This document shows, in pieces, positions 17,939-25,660 of a DNA stretch of 41,999 bases; the stretch's first letter is position 1; the number at the start of each line of letters is the position of its first letter. A model generated the notes under the pieces. The model was given only the letters and a program-made list of their open reading frames with translations. It had not been told where the DNA came from and did no database searches. The DNA comes from Pseudomonadota bacterium (GTDB taxonomy: Bacteria > Pseudomonadota > Gammaproteobacteria > Steroidobacterales > Woeseiaceae), in contig JACZSM010000018.1 of assembly GCA_022574185.1 (NCBI GenBank), positions 1-41,999 on the forward strand, given 5' to 3'. The position numbers and the translations under genes were made by a program.

Positions 17939-18556
17939 TTACTCGATTGTTGCAGCTCCGCTCACAACACGGCCGTGACCTTCGATCAGCGTTTCCAGGC
18001 CGGCTTCTCTGAGCAGTCTTGCCGTCTCAAACGCGGGCAGCCCAACCACCCCCGAGTAGCTGCCAACGATGGCTTCCACAAACACGCCACCACGCCCCTG
18101 AATAGCGTACGCCCCCGCCTTGTCGCAGGGCTCTCCACTGTGCCAGTAACTAAGCGCCTCGTCAGGATAAATTTCCCGAAATTTCACCGCGGTGATTGAG
18201 AGTGCCGTCTGCAGGCTCGCGCCACGGCGCAATGCAACACCAGTCATGACCTGATGCGTTCGACCGGAGAGCCTCGCAAGCATGCTCAGAGCATCGTCCA
18301 CATCCCGCGGCTTGCCAAATACCACATCACCAAGCACGACGGCAGTATCCGCACCAAGCACGAGCTGCGCGACGTCGTCAGTGGCCGCAGCGGCTTTGGC
18401 AGAGGCCAGGCGCACAACCATGACCTCCGGTGCCTCACCCTCAAGGCGCCGTTCGTCAACGTCCACGCCGGCCGCGCTGAATGACAGACCCAGCGCCGTC
18501 AGTATTTCGCGACGGCGCGGTGACGAAGAGGCCAGATGCAATGAAGGTGTGGACAT
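17939..18556 (-). CDS. maf: Maf/YhdE-type nucleoside-triphosphate pyrophosphatase
   Basis: A 205-residue Maf protein that hydrolyses non-canonical or pyrimidine nucleotides; the YhdE branch prefers dTTP/UTP. Visible motifs are LASSSPRRREIL at the N-terminus, VLGADTAVVLGDVVFGKPRD with the catalytic Asp, and the AYAIQGRGGVFVEAIVGSY C-terminal signature. ATG start at 18556. It precedes rng by 17 bp, the order found downstream of mreBCD in other genomes, but here rlmH rather than mreD is upstream. Confidence 0.96.
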   Translation of the reverse strand: MSTPSLHLASSSPRRREILTALGLSFSAAGVDVDERRLEGEAPEVMVVRLASAKAAAATDDVAQLVLGADTAVVLGDVVFGKPRDVDDALSMLARLSGRTHQVMTGVALRRGASLQTALSITAVKFREIYPDEALSYWHSGEPCDKAGAYAIQGRGGVFVEAIVGSYSGVVGLPAFETARLLREAGLETLIEGHGRVVSGAATIE

Positions 18557-18575
18557 AGACTGAGTTCAGCGTCGA

Positions 18576-19046
18576 TCAGCCGCGATGATAGGGATGGCCT
18601 GTCAGCAATGACCAGGCCCGAAATAACTGCTCGGCGAACAGGATTCTTGCCAGTCCGTGCGGCAGGGTCAGTTTCGACATTGACCAGACAAAATCACTGC
18701 GTTCCCGGCACCCGGCTGATACGCCGTCGGGACCACCGATAATAAAACAAAGATTGCGACCACCTGCTTGCCAATCGGACAAGTTCATCGCTAGTTCCTG
18801 ACTGGTCAAATGCATGCCTCTCTCATCGAGCAGCACGGCCCGTTCAAGCGCGTCAATTTTCGCAAGAATCTGTTCGCCTTCGGCCTGTATCGCATTGCTG
18901 GGTGGATTATTTTTGGACCGACGTGCCGCGGCAATTTTGTCGATGCGAAATTTCCACTGCCGCGGAAATCGTTCCGCGTAAGTCTTGAACGCATCGTTGA
19001 CCCAGGACGGTTGACGATCTCCGACTGCAATTAAGCGAATGTGCAC
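18576..19046 (-). CDS. rlmH: 23S rRNA pseudouridine-1915 N3-methyltransferase
   Basis: A 156-residue SPOUT methyltransferase that methylates pseudouridine 1915 in helix 69 on assembled 70S ribosomes. The SAM-binding knot contains FIIGGPDGVS (about 101-110), and the family C-terminus LPHGLARILFAEQLFRAWS...HPYHRG is intact. The start is GTG at 19044-19046. It lies 42 bp downstream of rsfS, as in most Proteobacteria. Confidence 0.98.
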   Translation of the reverse strand: MHIRLIAVGDRQPSWVNDAFKTYAERFPRQWKFRIDKIAAARRSKNNPPSNAIQAEGEQILAKIDALERAVLLDERGMHLTSQELAMNLSDWQAGGRNLCFIIGGPDGVSAGCRERSDFVWSMSKLTLPHGLARILFAEQLFRAWSLLTGHPYHRG

Positions 19047-19088
19047 TTGCTAGCCCATATGCATCGTTGATTAATCGCCACGACCGAG

Positions 19089-19442
19089 CTAGCGGTCAGT
19101 CGCCACGAGATCGACCGACGGGCCCAGTGACCAGAGTTTTTCCAGATTATAAAACTCACGCACTCTCGGCAGCATGACGTGTACAAGCACATCCTGCAGA
19201 TCGAGCAAGACCCATTCGCCACCCTCTTCACCTTCAATACCAATAGGCTTGTGCCCTGACATCGAAGCTCTTTCGGCGACGTGGTCAGCCAGTGCCCTGA
19301 CATGACGGGTCGATGTGCCGCTTGCGACGATCATATAGTCAGTCACATCGGTCATACCGCGAACGTCGAGGTTGATGATGTCGAGCGCTTTGGCAGCGCC
19401 CAGTACGTCGATGATGAGTGCGGTCAGTTGCTTACTTTGCAT
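19089..19442 (-). CDS. rsfS: Ribosomal silencing factor RsfS
   Basis: A 117-residue RsfS/YbeB/Iojap protein that binds uL14 and blocks joining of the 50S and 30S subunits in starvation. The core motifs are DVRGMTDVTDYMIVASGTSTRH and GEEGGEWVLLDLQDVLVHVM, followed by the short REFYNLEKLW end. ATG start at 19442. It is 47 bp after nadD on the same strand, within the conserved holA-nadD-rsfS-rlmH block. Confidence 0.98.
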   Translation of the reverse strand: MQSKQLTALIIDVLGAAKALDIINLDVRGMTDVTDYMIVASGTSTRHVRALADHVAERASMSGHKPIGIEGEEGGEWVLLDLQDVLVHVMLPRVREFYNLEKLWSLGPSVDLVATDR

Positions 19443-19489
19443 GCACGGTGCTCGTTTTGGTTAACAAATAATTCTCCTCGCAGTCATCA

Positions 19490-20122
19490 TTATTTATAAC
19501 AACCACTGTTCATTATCACGTCGCGAACAACGTCAGGCATCAGGAATCGTGGATCGCGGCCAGCCCCGACCAGATCGCGAATTTCAGTGGATGAAATCTC
19601 GAGTTGTGTCACGGCATGGATATGAATGAAACCCTCACGGTGCTTATGCAAATCGTCAACGCGATGTGTGCCGTGCTCGGAAAGCAGCTCGCCCAGCGGG
19701 CCGATATCGGGTGCCCGCCAGCCAGGCCGATGCGCGACAACAATGTGTGCGTAATTGAGGAGTTCATCCCAGCGATGCCATGATGTCAGGCCTAAAAATG
19801 CGTCCATACCCAAAATCAGACCCATAGGTTGATCGGAAATTTCCTCGCGCATGGCGCTGAGCGTATCAATCGTGTACGACGGACCATTGCGCCTGAGCTC
19901 ACAATCATCGACGACAAACCCCGTTTCGGCCGCCGTTGCGGCACTTACCATATCGAACCGCAGAGCGGCTTTTGCAATCGAAGCACCTCGGTGTGGCGGA
20001 TCGCCACTCGGGACGAAACGGATTTCGCCAAAGCGAAGCGCCTGTAGGATTTCGAAGGCTGTGCGTAGATGGCCATAATGAATTGGATCGAATGTGCCGC
20101 CAAAAATTCCAATTGGCCTCAT
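19490..20122 (-). CDS. nadD: Nicotinate-nucleotide adenylyltransferase
   Basis: A 210-residue nucleotidyltransferase that makes deamido-NAD from nicotinate mononucleotide and ATP. The N-terminal GGTFDPIHYGH (8-18) carries the HxGH-type signature and the C-terminal SSTEIRDLV (ISSTxxR) motif is present. Length is normal. The ATG start overlaps the holA stop by 4 bp (ATGA), which implies translational coupling. Confidence 0.98.
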   Translation of the reverse strand: MRPIGIFGGTFDPIHYGHLRTAFEILQALRFGEIRFVPSGDPPHRGASIAKAALRFDMVSAATAAETGFVVDDCELRRNGPSYTIDTLSAMREEISDQPMGLILGMDAFLGLTSWHRWDELLNYAHIVVAHRPGWRAPDIGPLGELLSEHGTHRVDDLHKHREGFIHIHAVTQLEISSTEIRDLVGAGRDPRFLMPDVVRDVIMNSGCYK

Positions 20123-21138
20123 GCGGCCTTCCTGCTACCCAGCGATATCCGGAGGACGATTTCGGTTGCGAGCTGCCACGGATCGGCGCGAGACTGGCCT
20201 TTCGCCGCCTGGTCGGCCTGACCGGCTGCTTTGAGCAAGCGGTGAAAATTACCGGGCTGGTGGCGACCGATACAGCTGCGCACAAGTGCCTGGCGACTGC
20301 GCCATACGCCCGCTTTTTGCATGCCGCCGGCCAGGCCCATACCGCTTGCTATTGCGTCGCTAAGGCTCGCCAGCGTCCGCAGTTCACGGGTCAGCGCCCA
20401 GATGACGATGACAGGCTCTACACCTTCGCTGCGCAGCCCCTGTAACACTTTCATTGACCGTTTGGCATCGCCCGTCAACGCCGCATCAACTAGCTTGTAC
20501 ACATCATAGCGGCTGCTGTTGGCGACGGCCTTGCTCACATCTTCGACGCTGACTTTGCCTGCACCCAGCAACAACCTGAGTTTCTCGATTTCCTGACCTG
20601 CCGCAAGCAAGTTGCCTTCGACTCGATCGGTGATTAACGCGACAGCCTCACGATCTGGCTGCAATCCAGCCTGACGCATACGCTGCGCGATCCAGCCAGG
20701 CAATTCACGCAGGCCTATCGGCCAGACAGGAACCTCAACACCCTTTGCGGTTACCGCTTTCGCCCATTTTGACGACTGGCCACTTTTGTCTAGTTTCGGC
20801 GCGCTGATGACGAGCATGAGATCCGGCCCGGTTTGCTGAACAATATCGACAATCGTCTGCCCGCCTGTTTTCCCCGGCTTGCCCGTTGGCAGCCGTAATT
20901 CAATGATGCGTCGTTCCGTAAACAGCGACAGGTTGGAACTCGAGTGGCGCAGCTGTGCCCAGTCGAAACCCGAGGCCGCGATATGCAAATCGCGAAATTC
21001 AAATCCCCGATCCCGTGCGGCCTCGCGAATCGCATCGAGCGCTTCGGCTACAAGCAGGTGCTCATCACCGGTAACCAGGTAACACGGCGCCAGGATTTTC
21101 TGCAGCTTGGATGCGAGCTGCTTAGCCTGTATTTTCAC
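20119..21138 (-). CDS. holA: DNA polymerase III delta subunit
   Basis: About 339 residues from GTG at 21138 (MKIQAKQLASKLQ, which resembles Pseudomonas HolA); TTG at 21147 would add three. The delta subunit opens the beta clamp within the clamp-loader complex. The protein shows the family order: an N-terminal AAA-like domain with LVTGDEHLLVAEALDAIREAA, a middle LPGWIAQRMRQAGLQ section, and a C-terminal collar domain with YKLVDAALTGD. It lacks a functional P-loop, as expected for delta. In most relatives lptE is directly upstream; here a 5.3-kb block intervenes. Confidence 0.94.
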   Translation of the reverse strand: MKIQAKQLASKLQKILAPCYLVTGDEHLLVAEALDAIREAARDRGFEFRDLHIAASGFDWAQLRHSSSNLSLFTERRIIELRLPTGKPGKTGGQTIVDIVQQTGPDLMLVISAPKLDKSGQSSKWAKAVTAKGVEVPVWPIGLRELPGWIAQRMRQAGLQPDREAVALITDRVEGNLLAAGQEIEKLRLLLGAGKVSVEDVSKAVANSSRYDVYKLVDAALTGDAKRSMKVLQGLRSEGVEPVIVIWALTRELRTLASLSDAIASGMGLAGGMQKAGVWRSRQALVRSCIGRHQPGNFHRLLKAAGQADQAAKGQSRADPWQLATEIVLRISLGSRKAA

Positions 21139-21174
21139 GCTGCTCAAATTCGCGCTGGTTGCCGGATTGTCTCG

Positions 21175-21429
21175 TCAAGTGACTTGCTCCATATTGACCG
21201 ACTCGCCTTCGAGCAGTACTGGTATACCGTTCGTAATCGGATACAGAACCTTGCCGTCATCTGTCACGAGCGCCTCAGACAGCGGTTCGGCAAGCAATCG
21301 ACCATCACGATTGCAGAGCTTTCCCGCATCGATGGCGGCATTGACGTCTTTTAGCATCGTGCGCTTGGCAAGTTGCAGTCCCTTGTGCGTTACGGGGCAG
21401 CGAAGAATGGCAAGCAGGCGTTTATCCAT
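21175..21429 (-). CDS. Trm112/YcaR-family small protein, insert-containing variant
   Basis: An 84-residue protein with the family's start (MDKRLLAILRCPVTHKGLQL) and end (YPITNGIPVLLEGESV). It keeps one cysteine in CPVTH and lacks the CxxC pairs of zinc-binding Trm112. It has about 25 extra residues (LKDVNAAIDAGKLC...) between the two conserved parts, so it is longer than the usual 60. Role is unclear; some family members help methyltransferases or other enzymes fold. ATG 21429 has an AAGG site. It is divergent from the merC-like gene. Confidence 0.85.
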   Translation of the reverse strand: MDKRLLAILRCPVTHKGLQLAKRTMLKDVNAAIDAGKLCNRDGRLLAEPLSEALVTDDGKVLYPITNGIPVLLEGESVNMEQVT

Positions 21430-21477
21430 GGTTGTTGCCTTAATTATTGCAAGGTTAAGTGTTTGTTTTTAAAAGGC

Positions 21478-21506
21478 TTGAACATCATAATGTTATATTA
21501 TATCCT
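21478..21506 (+). promoter_or_regulatory. Probable sigma-70 promoter of the merC-like gene
   Basis: A TTGAAC -35-like hexamer (21478-21483) and a TATCCT -10-like hexamer (21501-21506) are 17 bp apart, placing the start near 21513 and a leader of about 60 nt. The Zur-like box covers the spacer and the -10, so repression by occlusion would be expected. Confidence 0.4.
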
Positions 21507-21509
21507 TTC
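21487..21509. promoter_or_regulatory. Zur-like operator before the merC-like gene
   Basis: The core GTTATATTATATC (21492-21504) differs at one position from the Zur palindrome GTTATAWTATAAC. Over the full 23-bp gammaproteobacterial consensus, 18 bases agree (19 if the centre is W). It overlaps the likely promoter of the merC-like gene and lies 58-80 bp from the divergent Trm112-like gene. Zinc-dependent repression is inferred from sequence alone. Confidence 0.6.
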
Positions 21510-21572
21510 TGGCTCGCAGCATCGACGATAAGCTTCAATCGTCCTGTTCATGCAGCATAACGGCAATTATCA

Positions 21573-21971
21573 ATGCATCAAAATTCGTTGAATTCGAACG
21601 AGTGGCTTGACGGCACGGCAGGCGCGTTGTCGGTGCTGTGCCTCGTGCATTGCCTGGCGTTGCCATTCTTCGTTGCGGGGCTGCCATTTCTTTCGCAGTT
21701 CTCCGAGGGCCACTTGCACGCCCAGGTGCTTGTCATCGTCTTGCCATTGAGTATATTTGCTCTCGGCATCGGTTTTCGTCGGCACCGTGACATGCGCATC
21801 GTTGCCGGAGGCGCACTCGGTTTGCTATTGCTTGTGACGGGAGCAACGGTCGCGCACACAACTTGGGGCCTCACGGCAGACCGACTGTTTACGATAAGCG
21901 GTTCACTGGCTCTCGCGACATCGCACTTTTTCAATAGCTATCGCAGAAAACTGATCAATTCTGCATTGTGA
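21573..21971 (+). CDS. MerC-domain integral membrane protein
   Basis: A 132-residue protein with four hydrophobic helices and the MerC-domain start: the first helix holds Cys23 and Cys27 (SVLCLVHCLALPF). MerC proteins carry metal ions across the inner membrane. No merR, merA or merT is nearby, so mercury resistance is unlikely. A Zur-like operator directly upstream suggests a zinc-related role, which is inference. The 3' end overlaps the convergent membrane-protein gene by 34 bp. ATG start at 21573 has a weak ribosome-binding site. Confidence 0.82.
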   Translation: MHQNSLNSNEWLDGTAGALSVLCLVHCLALPFFVAGLPFLSQFSEGHLHAQVLVIVLPLSIFALGIGFRRHRDMRIVAGGALGLLLLVTGATVAHTTWGLTADRLFTISGSLALATSHFFNSYRRKLINSAL

Positions 21972-22975
21972 CAGTGCTTGGCGGCGGCCAGGGCCAGCGG
22001 CATATCGTCGGGCAGTGGTCGAAACGATTCGTTGACGAGTCGACACCGCATGATCACCTTGACGGCCGCGACATCTTCGTCGTCGTGCAATAGCTGACTC
22101 AGATACTGTTGTGCGAACAGCAGAGCCGCCACATTGTTTTCCCATCGCAACATCTGTTCGAGAAACCACGGCCAGGCGGTCGCGGGATCGGGATCCTCTG
22201 CAAGCCAGTCGTAGACGTGTTCGAGGCCGCCGGCGCGATTACCGCGACTGATGAAACCGTAGGCATGATCGAGAACATCGGTCCGCGCACGGGTTTGTTG
22301 CATGGCAATTTGTGCATCGCTGGGATCTGTTGGCACCGCAATAGTGACCTCGCGATCCAGGCGAAATGGCCTGATGACGCCGCCAATCAACGTAAAGAAA
22401 CCAAAGAGCAGGTAGAAGCTCAAAAACTCCACCACAAGATCGGGCAACGACATCAGTTTGAGCCACTCCAGGACGACGGCCCCAGCAAGCAGGTATGTGG
22501 GCACTATCCAGTAGCTTGCGCCGCAGCGGCGTATCAAACCGCCAATGGTGCGTGGCATCAAACTCTCAAGCGGAGATCGCGTTATCGCCAGCACAGCCAA
22601 CGAAGCGGGTATCAGCGTGGCCAGGAGCAGGCCAGAGCCAAGCAATGCGACGCTGCCAAACGAGCTGCCCAGCAGGTAGGTCCCGTAACCAAACACCAGC
22701 ATGTGCAATACCGGAAACAAACTCCAGGCATTGCCGACCCAAGAAAAAAGCTCTACATCCGGTGGTTCCGGGTGCTTGCCCCTGGCTCGCCAATCGAGCA
22801 ATAACATCAGGTACCGGACCAGCGCCGGCAATGTCAACAATGCGAGCGCCAGCCCAAAAAAACCAGCAAACAGTACAAACTTGAGTAGCACGAAAAACAC
22901 GACCAGCGCGATGAGTACCGTGGCGTGCCTCGCCGGGTAGGCGAGTTCCCGTCCTATGTCAACCGCTTTTAACAG
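21938..22975 (-). CDS. Polytopic membrane protein with C-terminal helical-repeat domain, function unknown
   Basis: I recognise no family. The protein has about five hydrophobic helices in its first 180-200 residues and a soluble, helix-rich C-terminus of about 130 residues that could be TPR-like (RGNRAGGLEHVYDWLAEDPD...). The first ordinary start is GTG at 22900 (320 residues). The frame stays open upstream for 25 codons (KAVDIGRELAYPARHATVLI...), which looks like a genuine cytosolic start of a membrane protein. It reaches a CTG at 22975 preceded by an AAGG site, so I give the longer form. It would overlap yidD by 17 bp. Confidence 0.65.
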   Translation of the reverse strand: MLKAVDIGRELAYPARHATVLIALVVFFVLLKFVLFAGFFGLALALLTLPALVRYLMLLLDWRARGKHPEPPDVELFSWVGNAWSLFPVLHMLVFGYGTYLLGSSFGSVALLGSGLLLATLIPASLAVLAITRSPLESLMPRTIGGLIRRCGASYWIVPTYLLAGAVVLEWLKLMSLPDLVVEFLSFYLLFGFFTLIGGVIRPFRLDREVTIAVPTDPSDAQIAMQQTRARTDVLDHAYGFISRGNRAGGLEHVYDWLAEDPDPATAWPWFLEQMLRWENNVAALLFAQQYLSQLLHDDEDVAAVKVIMRCRLVNESFRPLPDDMPLALAAAKHCHNAELISFLR

Positions 22976-23222
22976 GGTCGTCTACCTTGTCCGGAACCGG
23001 GTCATAGCCCGACCCACCCCACGGATGACAGCGCACAATTCGTTGGACGGTGAGCCAGCTGCCGCGAAAAGCGCCGTGCACTCGCAGCGATTGCATTGCA
23101 TAGGCCGAACAACTCGGCGTAAAACGGCAGTTGTCGCCTAGCCATGGCGAGATCGTGAAACGATACAGGCCGACAAGTCCCAGGAGCGGCCAGGCCAGGA
23201 ATGTGCTCAGCGCATTAATCAT
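22959..23222 (-). CDS. yidD: Membrane protein insertion efficiency factor YidD
   Basis: An 87-residue YidD with an N-terminal hydrophobic/amphipathic helix, the family signature NCRFTPSCSAYA (Cys32, Cys38), and RCHPWGGSGYDPVP (Cys65). It assists YidC in inserting inner-membrane proteins. It normally sits between rnpA and yidC near the origin; here it follows sufE with a 4-bp ATGA overlap, a relocated or second copy. Confidence 0.96.
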   Translation of the reverse strand: MINALSTFLAWPLLGLVGLYRFTISPWLGDNCRFTPSCSAYAMQSLRVHGAFRGSWLTVQRIVRCHPWGGSGYDPVPDKVDDPVKSG

Positions 23223-23647
23223 CCGGCTGCCTGCAGCGCTTGAGCGGCAAAGCGGCGGATCGCCTCAAGCATCGATGACAACCCATTACTGCGCGTCGGA
23301 CTCAGGTGCTGCTCGAGTTGCAGCGCGGCCACGAAACTAGGTGGCGTATCGAGAATGTCCTGGGGGCGTCGGCCACTGTAAATACGTAGCAACATTGCAA
23401 TCAACCCGGACACGATTGCCGCATCGCTGATCGCACGAAACGTCAATTTGCCATCATTCTCGTCGGCAACAAACCACACTTGCGCCTGGCAGCCCGTGAT
23501 CTTGTTCTCATCAATGAGTTCCGACTCCGACAATGCCGGCAGCCGCCGCCCAAGATCAATCAGGTACTGATAACGGTCCATCCAGTTATCAAAAAATCTG
23601 AATTCCTCGATCAACTCGTCTTGCGCCGCCTGTACTTCGCTCACCAT
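23219..23647 (-). CDS. sufE: SufE-family sulfur acceptor protein
   Basis: A 142-residue protein from ATG at 23647, chosen because it gives a normal SufE N-terminus (QDELIEEFRFFDNWMDRYQYLIDLG). Upstream in-frame sequence overlaps cysS and is not SufE-like. The persulfide-carrying cysteine is Cys53 in KITGCQAQVWF. SufE/CsdE takes sulfur from a cysteine desulfurase for Fe-S assembly or tRNA thiolation. No sufBCDS or csdA is adjacent, so the desulfurase partner is elsewhere. It follows cysS by 4 bp and overlaps yidD by 4 bp. Confidence 0.93.
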   Translation of the reverse strand: MVSEVQAAQDELIEEFRFFDNWMDRYQYLIDLGRRLPALSESELIDENKITGCQAQVWFVADENDGKLTFRAISDAAIVSGLIAMLLRIYSGRRPQDILDTPPSFVAALQLEQHLSPTRSNGLSSMLEAIRRFAAQALQAAG

Positions 23648-23651
23648 CGTA

Positions 23652-25031
23652 TCAGTCGCTCCGTCGCCACGTTGTCCCTTCAGGGCTGTCTTCGATCGAA
23701 ATTCCTGCGTCGGCAAGCTGATCGCGAATCGCATCGGCCGCATTGAAATCACGACTTTTCCGTGCCGCTTTGCGTTTGGCAAGCAACGCGTCTATCTCGT
23801 CGCCTGCCAATTTTCCTTCGGCATGACCGGCAAACCAGTCCTCAGGGTCCGTCTGCAGCAGGCCCATGACACTGCCTGCTGCCAACATGGATGCCGTCAT
23901 GCGTCGGCGTTCGTCAGCATCTGATGTCTTATTTAAATCACGCGCAAGGCCAAATAATTCAGCCAATGCTTTCGGCGTATTGAGATCGTCCTCGAGTGCG
24001 GCGAGCAGCGCTGCGGGTGGCTCTGCAGCTGCACGCAAGTCGGCAGGCAGGTCGACGCCACGCACGGCACCGTACAGTCGATCGAGCTTGCGTCTGGCCG
24101 ACTCAATCGTTGCATCCGACCAATCGAGTGGCTGACGGTAATGGGCACTCAATAGCGCCAATCGTACTACTTCGCCGGGTATTGTCTTGATCAGGTCGCG
24201 CACGAGCACAACATTGCCCAGTGACTTCGACATCTTCTCGTGGTCCATTGACAGAAATCCATTGTGCAGCCAGTACCGTGCGAATTCGGTACCGTCGTGT
24301 GCACAACGACTTTGTGCGAGTTCGTTCTCATGATGCGGAAACACGAGATCCTGGCCACCTGCGTGGATGTCGATCGTCTTGCCTAGGTGTTTCTTCGCCA
24401 TCGCTGAGCACTCAATATGCCATCCGGGGCGACCCCGCCCCCAAGGCGAGTCCCAACCAGGCAGTTCCGGTGTCGACGGCTTCCACAGGACAAAATCATG
24501 TGCCGCCTTTTTGTAAGGCGCCACTTCCACACGCGATCCGGCAATCATTTCGCGTAAGTTACGCTTGGATAATGCACCATAATCGTCATGACTCGAGACA
24601 TCGAATAGTACGTGGCTCTCCGCCTCGTAGGCATTACCGTTTGCAATAAGCGTTTCGATCATCGCGATCATTTCGGCGATGTGCTGCGTCGCGCGCGGTT
24701 CGATATCGGGTGGCAGAACTCCAAGAGCGCTCATATCTTCGTTGTAGGCATCGATGAATCGTGAAGTAATTTCGTCGATCGGTTTTCCGGTTTCAACAGA
24801 CGCCGCATTTATCTTGTCATCGATGTCGGTGATGTTGCGGGCAAACGTCAGTTCGTAGTCCCGCCGCAGCAGGCGTACCAACAAGTCAAATACGACGGCC
24901 GGTCTTGCATTGCCGATGTGCGCGTAGTTGTAGACCGTAGGTCCGCACAAATACATTGTCACCTTATTGTCGTAAAGGGGTTCGAACGGGACTTTTCGGC
25001 CCCTCTTGGTGTCATGCAGGCGTAGTGTCAT
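23652..25031 (-). CDS. cysS: Cysteinyl-tRNA synthetase
   Basis: A 459-residue class I synthetase. The zinc ligand Cys29 precedes [13 protein letters not shown], which holds the HIGH-type signature (HIGN, 38-41), and the KMSKS loop ([12 protein letters not shown]) is near residue 266. Length matches E. coli (461). ATG start at 25031. It heads a tight cysS-sufE-yidD-membrane protein series on the minus strand and is divergent from hisI. Confidence 0.98.
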   Translation of the reverse strand: MTLRLHDTKRGRKVPFEPLYDNKVTMYLCGPTVYNYAHIGNARPAVVFDLLVRLLRRDYELTFARNITDIDDKINAASVETGKPIDEITSRFIDAYNEDMSALGVLPPDIEPRATQHIAEMIAMIETLIANGNAYEAESHVLFDVSSHDDYGALSKRNLREMIAGSRVEVAPYKKAAHDFVLWKPSTPELPGWDSPWGRGRPGWHIECSAMAKKHLGKTIDIHAGGQDLVFPHHENELAQSRCAHDGTEFARYWLHNGFLSMDHEKMSKSLGNVVLVRDLIKTIPGEVVRLALLSAHYRQPLDWSDATIESARRKLDRLYGAVRGVDLPADLRAAAEPPAALLAALEDDLNTPKALAELFGLARDLNKTSDADERRRMTASMLAAGSVMGLLQTDPEDWFAGHAEGKLAGDEIDALLAKRKAARKSRDFNAADAIRDQLADAGISIEDSPEGTTWRRSD

Positions 25032-25076
25032 CGCTGGGAAAGATTCGTGCGATCAAAGTCGTGCATGATAGCAATA

Positions 25077-25105
25077 TTGCCGCCGCCGGCGATGCCTTGT
25101 ATTCT
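25077..25105 (+). promoter_or_regulatory. Possible sigma-70 promoter of hisI
   Basis: TTGCCG (25077-25082) and TATTCT (25100-25105) are 17 bp apart, each matching 4 of 6 consensus bases. A start near 25112 would leave a 28-nt leader to the chosen ATG at 25140 and excludes the longer upstream start. Confidence 0.35.
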
Positions 25106-25139
25106 GCCGCTCGGCAAACTGAAAACCTGGGAATTCAAA

Positions 25140-25637
25140 ATGTCTGACGCTCCGGTCAAATTTCGAGCCCGACAATCCGTCGAGCAAGTCGAGGAAGGCA
25201 TCGGTCTTGCGCCCAAGTTCGACGATCGCGGCCTGATCACAGTGGTCACGACCGACGCTGAAACAGGCGAAGTGCTGATGCAGGGTTATATGAATTCCGA
25301 GGCGCTGGGGCTCACGATCAAGACGGGAGAGGCACATTACTACAGCCGCAGCCGTCAGACTCTATGGCACAAAGGCGCAGCAAGTGGTTTTGTGCAGAGC
25401 GTGCGCGAACTGCTCGTCGATGATGATCAGGATTGTATCTGGCTCCGCGTCGACGTCACCGGCGGCGCAAGCTGCCACATCGGCTATCGCAGCTGCTTCT
25501 ATCGCCGCGTTCCAGTGGGTAGCGCGTTCGAAAAATTACAGTCGGATGGTCATATCGATCTCGAGTGGACCAACAGGGACAAGGTATTCGATCCAGAAGA
25601 CGTCTACGGCGACGCACCGAATCCAACCCAGTTGTAG
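25140..25637 (+). CDS. hisI: Phosphoribosyl-AMP cyclohydrolase, stand-alone
   Basis: A 165-residue HisI from ATG at 25140, preceded by GGGA. The motifs are [30 protein letters not shown], the metal aspartates in DDDQDC, and the cysteine pair in [16 protein letters not shown] (Cys112, Cys119). It catalyses the third step of histidine synthesis. It lacks the HisE domain found fused in enteric bacteria and is away from other his genes. The C-terminal tail ([14 protein letters not shown]) is longer than in the minimal enzyme. Confidence 0.95.
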   Translation: MSDAPVKFRARQSVEQVEEGIGLAPKFDDRGLITVVTTDAETGEVLMQGYMNSEALGLTIKTGEAHYYSRSRQTLWHKGAASGFVQSVRELLVDDDQDCIWLRVDVTGGASCHIGYRSCFYRRVPVGSAFEKLQSDGHIDLEWTNRDKVFDPEDVYGDAPNPTQL

Positions 25638-25660
25638 GCTATCGTGCTGCTGTTTGTCGC

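Noticed and set aside
21573-21971. Mercury resistance operon
   Set aside because: Only a MerC-domain gene is present; merR, merT, merP and merA are absent and the operator is Zur-like.
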